Positions 1 through 7,058 of a DNA stretch of 8,819 nucleotides are shown here, in pieces. The notes under the pieces are model-generated. The model was given only the letters and a program-made list of their open reading frames with translations. It searched no databases and was not told the origin of the DNA. Origin of the DNA: Alistipes sp. (GTDB lineage Bacteria; Bacteroidota; Bacteroidia; Bacteroidales; Rikenellaceae); assembly GCA_017561105.1 (NCBI GenBank), contig JAFZDR010000010.1:1-8819 (forward strand), written 5' to 3'. The stretch's first letter is position 1; each line of letters opens with the position of its first letter. The position numbers were made by a program, and so were the translations under genes.

Positions 1-541
1 CGCGGATAAGCACCTTATCCCAAGTCGATCCAAGACCGAGCTGTGTAGGGAAGTTTGTCGCCTTATAAGCCTCTACACCGCGAATACCCTCATTGGTAAA
101 ATCGACCGGAATACCCAATCGTGTCTCCTCAATGAAGAATCGCTGAACCTCGTTCAATGCCCAGGCGTGATTACTTGCCGGCCAGATATATGGACTCTCG
201 GTGGTCAATGGAGTGTTCCAACCCTTGAAAGAGTTGAGATGCTCGTCGATTGCACCCACACCATCCTTCCAAATCTTATTCTTCCACTCGGGAGTTGGGA
301 GCTGATCGCGCAATACGCGACGGTAACCATAGAGCGTTACCATCTGGCATGTCTTCTCGTCGAGAGTCATCTGCGAGAGGAGATCCTCGATACGATCTTC
401 GAGCTTCGCCTTCGGATTCTCGTAGATATCCATTTTGCCGTTCTTGTTGAAATCGATCCACCCCTTGTGATAGATTTTAGGCGTTGCGCCCACACAAAGA
501 GGCAGGAGAGCTAACAACATCAAGAGCTTAGTTCTTTTCAT
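1..541 (-). CDS. Glycoside hydrolase family 3 protein (beta-glucosidase-like), N-terminal part
   Basis: Translating the minus strand from the ATG at 541 gives 180 residues that stay open to the left edge, so the C-terminal part is missing. Residues 1-19 look like a type I signal peptide (KR, a leucine-rich core, then VGA), implying export. Residues 30-41 (DFNKNGKMDIYE) fit a 12-residue EF-hand-type calcium loop, with D1, N3, N5, D9 and E12 in place. Residues 47-180 match the start of the GH3 catalytic barrel as found in Bacteroidetes: EDLLSQMTLDEKTCQM, later VDFTNEGIRGVEAYKATNFP, then TQLGLGSTWD. GH3 enzymes remove terminal sugars from glucosides, xylosides and related glycans in the periplasm. 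The catalytic aspartate lies beyond the window, so the substrate cannot be given. Its own promoter (570-601) lies upstream and dedA diverges from it. The family call is strong; the specific activity is unknown. Confidence 0.9.
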   Translation of the reverse strand, partial: MKRTKLLMLLALLPLCVGATPKIYHKGWIDFNKNGKMDIYENPKAKLEDRIEDLLSQMTLDEKTCQMVTLYGYRRVLRDQLPTPEWKNKIWKDGVGAIDEHLNSFKGWNTPLTTESPYIWPASNHAWALNEVQRFFIEETRLGIPVDFTNEGIRGVEAYKATNFPTQLGLGSTWDKVLIR

Positions 542-569
542 ATTTCGCCATTTTGAGTTATATCTTCTC

Positions 570-601
570 CAAAGATACGAAAATTAATTGTATATTTGCA
601 A
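570..601 (-). promoter_or_regulatory. Bacteroidetes-type promoter of the GH3 gene
   Basis: On the minus strand TATCTTTG (577-570) fits the TAnnTTTG -7 box exactly. TTGC (601-598) stands 20 bp upstream as a -33 box, a partial match to TTTG. The -7 box ends about 29 bp before the ATG at 541. Predicted by sequence match only. Confidence 0.7.
591..598 (+). promoter_or_regulatory. -7 box of the dedA-aroE promoter
   Basis: TATATTTG fits TAnnTTTG exactly and lies 37 bp before the dedA ATG. No good TTTG is seen at the expected -33 position (about 566-570), so the promoter may be weak or need an activator. Its last base is shared with the -33 box of the divergent GH3 promoter. Confidence 0.5.
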
Positions 602-635
602 CATCGTAAATATAATTAATGTTTAACTCTAAGAT

Positions 636-1262
636 ATGGAGTCTTTAGGATTTATTGAATGGTGTTTGGAAAATCTAAACTACGGAACTATCACGTTGCT
701 GATGGCTATCGAGAGTTCGTTTATTCCATTCCCGAGCGAGGTAGTTGTTCCTCCTGCTGCATATAAGGCTGCTGCTACCGGCGAGTTGAATGTATGGTTA
801 GTTGTATTTTTTGCCACTCTTGGTGCATTGATAGGTGCTTTTATCAACTACTTCCTTGCACTGTGGCTCGGCAAACCTATTGTTTATAAGTTTGCAAACA
901 GCCGTTTGGGCCATATGTGCCTACTCGATGAGCAGAAGGTAATCAAGGCGGAGCAGTTCTTTATCCGCTATGGCGTAGCAGCAACGCTCGTTGGTCGTCT
1001 TGTTCCTGCGGTGCGTCAGCTTATCTCCATTCCTGCGGGTTTGGCAAAGATGAATATCGCAAAATTTGCCCTCTTCACCGCTATTGGCGCAGGAGCGTGG
1101 AATGCCGTACTTGCAACTATGGGCTACCTCCTCGAAGCTGTAGTACCCGAGGAGCAACTCATCGCCACAGTTACCAAGTATAGTCACGAAATAGGTTACG
1201 GCATTATAGCTGTAGTGGCTATTGCACTCGCCTACCTAATCTATAAAGGTGTGAAGAAATAA
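636..1262 (+). CDS. DedA family membrane protein
   Basis: This 208-residue integral inner-membrane protein has the usual DedA length. Visible family marks are the N-terminal re-entrant region with acidic residues (ESSFIPFPSE, residues 26-35), a glycine-rich helix (about 55-78, GALIGAFINYFLALWLGK), and the signature GRLVPAVRQLISIPAG (120-135). In that signature the arginine pair R121/R127 has the same spacing as the essential arginines of E. coli YqjA. Further hydrophobic segments lie at about 141-168 and 187-204. DedA proteins are linked to membrane homeostasis, and some family members are reported to recycle the lipid carrier undecaprenyl phosphate; which substrate applies here cannot be read from the sequence. 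The ATG at 636 follows a -7 box by 37 bp. The TAA shares its last base with the ATG of aroE, so the two genes are probably co-transcribed and translationally coupled. Confidence 0.92.
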   Translation: MESLGFIEWCLENLNYGTITLLMAIESSFIPFPSEVVVPPAAYKAAATGELNVWLVVFFATLGALIGAFINYFLALWLGKPIVYKFANSRLGHMCLLDEQKVIKAEQFFIRYGVAATLVGRLVPAVRQLISIPAGLAKMNIAKFALFTAIGAGAWNAVLATMGYLLEAVVPEEQLIATVTKYSHEIGYGIIAVVAIALAYLIYKGVKK

Positions 1263-1978
1263 TGAAACACTTTGCTCTCATAGGCTACCCGTTGGGACAC
1301 TCGCTCTCGGCAACATATTTTGCCGAGAAGTTCGAGCGTGAGGGTATCGATGCGGAGTATTCGCCACTGCCGATAGAGCGCGCAGAGGAGGTTCTACCCC
1401 ACTGCACAAAGCTCGCAGGTTTCAATGTTACCATACCTCACAAGCAGGCTATTATGCCCTACCTCGCCGCAATAAGCGAGGAGGCGCAGGCGATTGGTGC
1501 AGTGAATTGTGTAAAGGTAACAAACGAATGTCTGATCGGCTACAACACCGACGTAATAGGTATTCGCAAATCGTTGGAGGGCATTGCGCTCAAGGGTGCG
1601 AAGGCTGTAGTTCTCGGTACGGGCGGTGCATCGAAGGCGGTGCAGTATGTTCTGCGCGAGGGCGGAGCCGAGGTCGCAGTCGTTTCGCGTTCGAAGGGCT
1701 CGGCCGACTTGACCTACGCAGATTTAACCGCGGAGTTAATTGCCGAGTGCGACATCATAGTGAACACTACCCCACTCGGAATGTTCCCGAATATTGACAA
1801 TGCTCCCGAGTTGCCATACGCAGCACTCTCGACAAAGCACACCCTTTTCGACTGCGTATATAACCCACAGCGTACCAAGTTCCTGCGACTCGGTGCCGAG
1901 CAGGGTGCTCGCACAATCGACGGACTTACAATGTTCTACGCCCAAGCTGAAGCTTCGTGGCAAATATGGCAGGAGTAA
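1262..1978 (+). CDS. aroE: Shikimate dehydrogenase
   Basis: Shikimate dehydrogenase reduces 3-dehydroshikimate to shikimate, normally with NADPH, in the cytoplasmic pathway to aromatic amino acids. The 238-residue protein has both domains. In the substrate domain, GHSLS (12-16) supplies the shikimate-binding serines, NVTIPHK (55-61) ends in the catalytic lysine K61, and GYNTD (93-97) supplies the catalytic aspartate D97. In the nucleotide domain, LGTGGASKA (118-126) is the Rossmann glycine loop. NTTPLGMFP (168-176) and DGLTMFYAQA (220-229) close the active site. It is about 30 residues shorter than the E. coli enzyme (272 residues), a compact form, but no key motif is missing. The start is fixed by the one-base overlap with the dedA stop (TAATG). 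No functional link to dedA is known to me; the pairing may be only transcriptional. The gene ends 6 bp from the convergent DUF2007 gene. Confidence 0.96.
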   Translation: MKHFALIGYPLGHSLSATYFAEKFEREGIDAEYSPLPIERAEEVLPHCTKLAGFNVTIPHKQAIMPYLAAISEEAQAIGAVNCVKVTNECLIGYNTDVIGIRKSLEGIALKGAKAVVLGTGGASKAVQYVLREGGAEVAVVSRSKGSADLTYADLTAELIAECDIIVNTTPLGMFPNIDNAPELPYAALSTKHTLFDCVYNPQRTKFLRLGAEQGARTIDGLTMFYAQAEASWQIWQE

Positions 1979-1984
1979 CCTCGC

Positions 1985-2200
1985 CTAATCTCTCAGTCGC
2001 AGCAGCGTCTTAGCCTGCTTATAGTCACTCTCATCGACAATCAATCTGGCACGAACAACGCCCGGATAGAGCGTTGCCATATACTCATTCTCTATCTGCG
2101 CATATATGCCCGCGCACGCGAGAATACTCTTTGCCATCTCTGCCTCGACAGCCGTATTATACTCCGCCACAACTACCAACTCATCCACCTGCATAGCCAT
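1985..2200 (-). CDS. DUF2007 family small protein
   Basis: This small cytoplasmic protein of 71 residues begins at the ATG at 2200 (MAMQVDELVVVAEY). It matches the DUF2007 family, annotated as putative prokaryotic signal-transducing proteins: an initial beta strand (DELVVVAEY), a helix in which the protein senses or contacts something through small residues (EAEMAKSILACAGI), strands around IENEYMATLYPG, then ARLIVDESDYKQAKTLL as the final strand and helix. The arrangement suggests a small ferredoxin-like fold. The frame is open up to a TTG at 2260, which would add 20 residues; the ATG is preferred because the family starts close to it and the extra residues look unconstrained. A variant -7 box, TAGTTTG (2264-2258, one base short of consensus), may serve it. 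Function unknown. It converges on aroE with 6 bp between stop codons. Confidence 0.82.
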   Translation of the reverse strand: MAMQVDELVVVAEYNTAVEAEMAKSILACAGIYAQIENEYMATLYPGVVRARLIVDESDYKQAKTLLRLRD

Positions 2201-2324
2201 ACTACTTTCGACTTTATTAGAATTATTTTTTAAATAACCTACAACAAAAACCACGCCCAAACTATCAGAGAGAAGGGTACCATAAAACGCAGTGCGAAAA
2301 ACAAAAAAGTTTTCTGCATTCAGC

Positions 2325-2355
2325 TTTTCGTTTTCAGTTTTATTTCATATCTTTG
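2325..2355 (+). promoter_or_regulatory. Bacteroidetes-type promoter of dnaE
   Basis: TATCTTTG at 2348-2355 fits TAnnTTTG exactly. TTTT at 2325-2328 is a near-consensus -33 box, 19 bp upstream. The -7 box ends 24 bp before the dnaE ATG, predicting a short leader. It probably drives dnaE and trxA together. Confidence 0.65.
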
Positions 2356-2379
2356 TAGTTGGCAATTTAGCACTATATT

Positions 2380-5300
2380 ATGAGCAGTTTTGTACATCTA
2401 CATACCCACACCCAATACTCTCTCCTCGATGGTCAGGCGAGTGTCAAGAAACTCGTCGATAAGGCTATCAAGGACGGCATGCCGGGCATAGCCATTACCG
2501 ACCACGGTAACATGTTCGCCATCAAGGAGTTTATGAACTATGTGGGCAAGGTGAATGGTGCAAAAGCGGGTCGCGAAAAGGATCTCAAGAAGTTGCTCGA
2601 CAAGATGCTCAACCTTCAGGGTGAGCATAGCAATCTCGCCACATATTTAGCGCAGCTTAAAGATGACGAGAGCGCACTCAAGGCTGAAATTGCCGCTGAA
2701 GAGAAGAAGCACAAAGGTTACGAGCCAAGCGAGGAGCAGGCAAAGCAGCTTGCGACACTTGCAGCGGATATCGCCACCCTCGAGGATATGCAGAAGGAGT
2801 TTGGCTTCGATGCAGTGAAGGCTCGCGAGATGATTGTCGAGTCGGAGAGCATCGCGCCATTCAAGCCGATTATCGGTTGCGAAGTGTATGTTGCTCGTCG
2901 CGGTAACCTCGAATGGAAGAGCGACAAAGCCGACCTTGGTGGTTATCACCTTATTCTCCTGGCAAAGAATTTCAAGGGTACAAAAACCTTATCAAGATAG
3001 TATCGAAAGCGTGGACCAACGGTTTCTATGGCCGTCCGCGTACCGACCGCACCGAGCTCGAGAAGTACCACGAAGGTCTTATATGCTGTTCGGCCTGCTT
3101 GGGAGGTGAGATTCCGAAGTTGATAACCGACGACCGTTTGGAGGAGGCTGAGGAGGCTATCAAGTGGCACAAAGAGCTCTTTGGCGACGACTACTACTTA
3201 GAGTTGCAGTTGCACAAAGCAACAGTCGAGCGTGCTAATCACGAGGCATACGAGATGCAGTGCAAGGTAAATGAGCATCTCGTTGAGTTTGCTCGCAAGC
3301 TCAATATCGGATTGGTCTGCACCAACGATGTTCACTTCGTGGATGAGAAAGATGCCGAGGCTCACGACCGCCTTATCTGCTTGAGTACAGGCAAGGACCT
3401 CGACGATCCGAAGCGTATGCTCTACTCCAAGCAGGAGTGGATGAAGACTACTGCCGAGATGCAGGCCATCTTCGCGACACATCCCGAGGCTATCGAAAAT
3501 ACGGTAGCTATCTGCGACAAGGTGGAGCGCTACTCTATCGACCACGCGCCTATTATGCCGGTATTCCCTATCCCTGCCGAGTTTGGCACCGAGGAGGAGT
3601 ATCGCGCACGCTTGACCGAGGAGGACCTCTTCAACGAGTTCACCCGCAACGAGAATGGCGAGGTGGTAATGGATGAAGAGTCCGCAAAAAAGAAGATCGA
3701 AAAGCTTGGCGGTTACGACAAGCTCTATCGTATAAAGTTCGAGGCCGACTACCTCGCAAAACTCACCATGGAGGGTGCCGAAAAGCGATATGGCGCACCT
3801 CTATCGGAGGAGGTTTCGGAGCGATTGCGCTTCGAGCTCTACATCATGAAGACAATGGGTTTCCCTGGCTACTTCCTTATCGTGCAGGACTTTATCCGTG
3901 CCGCACGCGAGGAGTTGGGCGTATGGGTAGGTCCCGGCCGTGGATCGGCTGCGGGATCGGCCGTGGCGTACTGCTTGGGAATTACGCAGATTGACCCTAT
4001 CAAGTACGACTTGCTGTTCGAGCGTTTCTTGAACCCTGACCGTATCTCGCTGCCCGATATCGATATCGACTTCGACGATGAGGGTCGTGGACGAGTGCTC
4101 GATTGGGTAACCAAGAAGTACGGCAAGGAGAAGGTGGCGCACATCATCACCTACGGTACTATGGCTACCAAGATGGCGTTGAAGGATGTGGCGCGTGTGC
4201 AGAAGTTGCCACTCTCAGAGTCGGATCGTTTGTGCAAGCTCATTCCGGATCGCATCACCGACCCTAAGGATGATAAGAAGCAACTTAAAATCAACCTCAC
4301 CAACGCCATAAATGCCGTACCAGAGTTGCAGCAAGCCGAGAATTCGGACGACCCTATAATGCGCGACACAATCAAGTATGCTCGCGAGTTGGAGGGTAAT
4401 GTCCGCGGAACAGGTGTACACGCCTGCGGAACAATCATCTGTCGTGACGATATCACCGATTGGGTACCGGTATCTACTGCTGACGATAAGGAGACGGGCG
4501 AGAAGATGCTCGTAACACAATACGAGGGTTCGGTTATCGAGGATACAGGTCTTATCAAGATGGACTTCCTCGGGTTGAAGAACCTCTCGATCATGAAGGA
4601 TGCGGTAGAAAATATTCGCCGCACAAAGGGCATAGAGGTCGATGTCGATACTATTCCTATCGACGACAAAAAGACCTACGAGCTCTATTGCGAGGGTGCT
4701 ACGCTCGGAACATTCCAGTTCGAGTCCGACGGTATGCAGAAGCACCTCCGTAACCTGAAGCCTACGGTTTTTGAGGATCTTATCGCGATGAATGCGCTCT
4801 ATCGCCCGGGCCCGATGGACTATATACCTGACTTTATCGACCGTAAGCACGGACGCAAGCCTATCGAGTACGATATTCCGGTAATGGAGAAGTACCTGAA
4901 GGATACATACGGTATCACCGTATATCAGGAGCAGGTAATGTTGCTCTCGCGACTCTTGGCGGACTTTACTCGTGGTGAGGCCGATACCTTGCGTAAGGCG
5001 ATGGGTAAGAAGATTCTGTCGAAGCTGATGGAGTTGAAGCCTAAGTTCCTTAAGGGTGGAGCAGCAAACGGCCATGACAAGGTTGTATTGGAGAAGATTT
5101 GGGAGGACTGGGTAAAGTTTGCGTCATACGCCTTCAACAAGTCGCACGCAACATGCTACTCGTGGGTGGCATACCAGACAGCATACCTCAAGGCGAACTA
5201 TCCGTCGGAGTATATGGCGGCATTGCTCTCGGCCAACCTCAACAGCATCGATAAGTTGGAGTTGTATATGGGTGAGTGCAGCCGCATGGGTATCAGCGTA

Positions 5301-6380
5301 CTCTCGCCGGATATCAACGAGTCGCAGATGCAGTTCTCGTCAAATGCCAAGGGTGATATCCGTTTCGGTTTGGCAGCAATTAAGGGCGTAGGCGAAGGTG
5401 CTGTAAATGCCATTATTGCCGAGCGTGAGAAGAATGGCCCATTCAAGGACATCTACGACTTTGCCGAGCGATGCAACTATACAGCAGTAAACCGCAAGTG
5501 TTTCGAGAATATCGCAATGTCGGGAGGTTTCGACTCGATTATCGACTTCTCGCGCGGCAAGTTTGTAGTTGCCGATGATAAGGATGGCTCAACCTTTGTA
5601 GATGCATTGGTACGCTACGGTACTCGTATTCAGGCCGAGCGCAATAATGCCCAGCAGAGCCTCTTCGGCGGCGATAGCGGCACAAGCGATATACAAAGAC
5701 CGTCGGTACCTACAAGTGGCGAGGCTATACAGCTCGAGCTTTTAAACAAGGAGAAGGAGTTGATCGGAATGTACCTTTCAGCCCACCCTCTCGACGAATA
5801 TAAGTTATTGATCAAATCGTTGTGCGGAGCTTCGTTGGGCGAGCTCTCGGATCTTGAAAAGTTCCGTGGCAAGGAGATATCGGTGGCAGGTATCGTAACC
5901 GATGTACGCGAGTTCTACCTCAAAAATGGCACTCCAGCAGGCTCGATGACAGTGATGGACTACGACGGCATGCGCGAATTTCGTTTCTTCCGCAAGGATT
6001 ATGAGATGTTCCGTACTCGAATGTTCAAGGATTACTTCCTCCTTATTCAGGGACGAGTGCAGCCTATGCCGTATCGTCAGCCTGAGGAGTTGGAGTTCAA
6101 GGTCGCAAGCATTACCCAGCTATCGGATGTGCGCGACTCGATACGCGAGATAAAGTTCTACCTCCCAACCACTATGCTCACCAAGGAGTTTATCGACGAG
6201 TTGGTAGAGGTGGCAAAGGCATCGAAGGGTAAGGCTCAGCTTAAATTCTCGTTGCAGGATATGCAGGAGGGGGTCTATGTGTCGGCATACTCGCGCAAAT
6301 ATCGAGTATCATTGACACCTGAACTATCGAAGTTTATAGAGAAGTACAATATAAATTACACAATATCAGTAAACCAATAA
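2380..6380 (+). CDS. dnaE: DNA polymerase III subunit alpha, interrupted by an apparent 1-nt frameshift
   Basis: This is the replicative polymerase of the chromosome. Residues 1-200 are read from 2380 and the remainder from a -1 frame beginning near 2979; one base restored would give 1333 residues (numbering below is for that product). The PHP domain keeps all nine metal-ligand positions: H8, H10, D17, H42, E168, H190, C240, D317, H319. A roughly 100-residue charged helical insert (about 58-159) separates H42 from E168. The polymerase core has GRGSAAGS (520-527), PDIDIDF with D560 and D562, and KMDFLGL with D729, the three catalytic aspartates. A helix-hairpin-helix lies near 1000-1015 (IKGVGEGAV). 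QQSLF (1092-1096) fits a beta-clamp binding motif, and an OB-fold begins near 1163. The essential gene is otherwise intact, so a sequencing error or very recent mutation is the simplest reading. The second segment is not a separate gene: its first in-frame ATG (2913) lies inside PHP coding sequence. Confidence 0.95.
2976..2987 (+). other. Frameshift point in dnaE
   Basis: In the upstream frame the codons run AAG GGT ACA AAA ACC and reach TAG at 2998-3000. Family-like sequence continues in the other frame as TAC AAA AAC CTT ATC (YKNLI) from 2979. Adding one base between the glycine codon and TAC (for example GGT TAC or GGG TAC) restores K-G-Y-K-N-L. A G-run (GGGG to GGG) or TT-to-T loss would explain it. 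Confidence 0.88.
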
Positions 6381-6393
6381 AAAACAAAAAGTT

Positions 6394-6708
6394 ATGGCAC
6401 TTAACATTACAAATGAGAACTATGAGGCGTTGTTGGCAGACAGCAAGCCGGTGGTAATTGACTTTTGGGCAGAGTGGTGTGGTCCTTGCCGCGCAGTAGC
6501 TCCAATCGTTGAGGAGTTGGCAGAGGAGTATGCCGAGCAGGTAAACATCGGTAAGTGCGATGTTGATTCGTGCGACGACATCACCGCTAACTACCGCGTT
6601 CGCAACATCCCTACTATCGTATTCATCAAGGGTGGCGAGGTTGTTGACAAGCATGTAGGCGCAATCAACAAGGCTGACTTGAAGGCTAAGATCGACGCTT
6701 TGCTTTAA
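6394..6708 (+). CDS. trxA: Thioredoxin
   Basis: This 104-residue cytoplasmic thioredoxin is a disulfide reductase serving ribonucleotide reductase, peroxidases and other partners, and is itself reduced by thioredoxin reductase. The active site is WCGPC with C29 and C32, preceded by VVIDFWAEW; the cis-proline is P73 (RNIPT), and the buried aspartate D23 is present. There is no signal peptide, and the length is typical. Two further cysteines, C55 and C60 (CDVDSC), lie on the strand and loop before the cis-proline and are not part of the classical mechanism. It starts 13 bp after the dnaE stop with no clear promoter between, so co-transcription with dnaE is likely. The coding sequence ends inside a 9-bp inverted repeat that includes the TAA. 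Confidence 0.95.
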   Translation: MALNITNENYEALLADSKPVVIDFWAEWCGPCRAVAPIVEELAEEYAEQVNIGKCDVDSCDDITANYRVRNIPTIVFIKGGEVVDKHVGAINKADLKAKIDALL

Positions 6709-6720
6709 TTCTTAAAGCAA
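6700..6720 (+). repeat. Perfect 9-bp inverted repeat over the trxA stop
   Basis: TTGCTTTAA (6700-6708) and TTAAAGCAA (6712-6720) are exact reverse complements around the loop TTC. The left arm holds the last leucine codons and TAA. The tail is not a clean T-run, so it may be a weak terminator or a 3' mRNA-end structure rather than a true intrinsic terminator. Confidence 0.5.
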
Positions 6721-6737
6721 TACATTCATATTGACAT

Positions 6738-6769
6738 TCCCCCTAAATCCCCCTGTTGGAAAAGGGGGA
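6738..6769. repeat. Intergenic palindromic repeat with paired CCCCCT blocks
   Basis: TCCCCCT occurs at 6738-6744 and again at 6748-6754; AGGGGGA follows at 6763-6769. The second block forms a 7-bp stem with an 8-nt loop, and the first block can pair instead, giving two alternative hairpins. The form resembles short dispersed intergenic repeats known in many bacterial genomes. No coding content. Confidence 0.6.
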
Positions 6770-6807
6770 CTTGTCGCTTCGCTCCGATTATGGCGGTTAT
6801 GCAAATA

Positions 6808-6841
6808 AGAAAATGCGGTGATATTTCTCACCGCATTTTCT
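6808..6841. terminator. Bidirectional intrinsic terminator between trxA and the HTH gene
   Basis: A 14-bp perfect stem (6808-6821 with 6828-6841) closes a 6-nt loop, TATTTC. The core is GCGGTGA/TCACCGC flanked by A4/T4 runs, so each strand carries a T-rich descending arm. It can stop dnaE-trxA transcripts from the left and the DUF2975 operon from the right. The TAG of the HTH gene (6842-6840) overlaps the stem. Confidence 0.85.
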
Positions 6842-7046
6842 ATTCCTTCCTAAATTCCAAGATATCGCCGGGTTGGCAATCGAGTACATCACAAATAGCA
6901 TCGAGTGTTGAGAGGCGCACAGCTCGTGCCTTGCCGGTTTTTAGTATTGAAAGATTAACAATCGAAATATCTACACGCTCGGACAACTCCGAAAGCGTCA
7001 TCTTGCGCTTGGCAAGCATCATATCGAGATTTATTATAATAGCCAT
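6840..7046 (-). CDS. Cro/C1-type (XRE) helix-turn-helix regulator
   Basis: The 68-residue protein is a single DNA-binding domain with almost nothing else. The helix-turn-helix lies at about residues 17-40 (TLSELSERVDISIVNLSIL, then KTGKARAVRLSTL), followed by the helix LDAICDVLDCQPGDILEF, which is typical of small YozG-like Cro/C1 regulators. It follows the DUF2975 gene by 12 bp on the same strand, and this pairing of a DUF2975 membrane protein with a tiny XRE regulator recurs in Firmicutes and Bacteroidetes. The regulator may control its own operon, and the membrane partner may modulate it; neither is shown by the sequence. The start ATG at 7046 is preferred because it is the first in frame after the upstream stop and gives the standard length. 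Its stop lies within the terminator stem. Confidence 0.9.
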   Translation of the reverse strand: MAIIINLDMMLAKRKMTLSELSERVDISIVNLSILKTGKARAVRLSTLDAICDVLDCQPGDILEFRKE

Positions 7047-7058
7047 ACTACTCTACTT

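Noticed and set aside
167..514. Plus-strand open frame opposite the GH3 gene
   Set aside because: It is antisense to a clear GH3 N-terminal domain and has no recognisable features.
2201..2260. TTG start at 2260 for the DUF2007 gene
   Set aside because: The extra 20 residues look unconstrained, and the ATG at 2200 agrees with the family's usual start.
2290..2320. Possible hairpin (GAAAA...TTTTC) upstream of dnaE
   Set aside because: Only A/T-rich pairing with a poor stem, and no gene ends there that would need a terminator.
4151..5075. Long open frames on the minus strand inside dnaE
   Set aside because: They lie antisense to strongly conserved polymerase motifs, lack recognisable protein features, and are what a GC-moderate, biased codon pattern produces by chance.
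2913..6380. The second dnaE segment as an independent gene starting at 2913
   Set aside because: Its first 22 or so residues do not fit the family; matching sequence starts near 2979, and the segment lacks the first PHP motifs supplied by the upstream frame.
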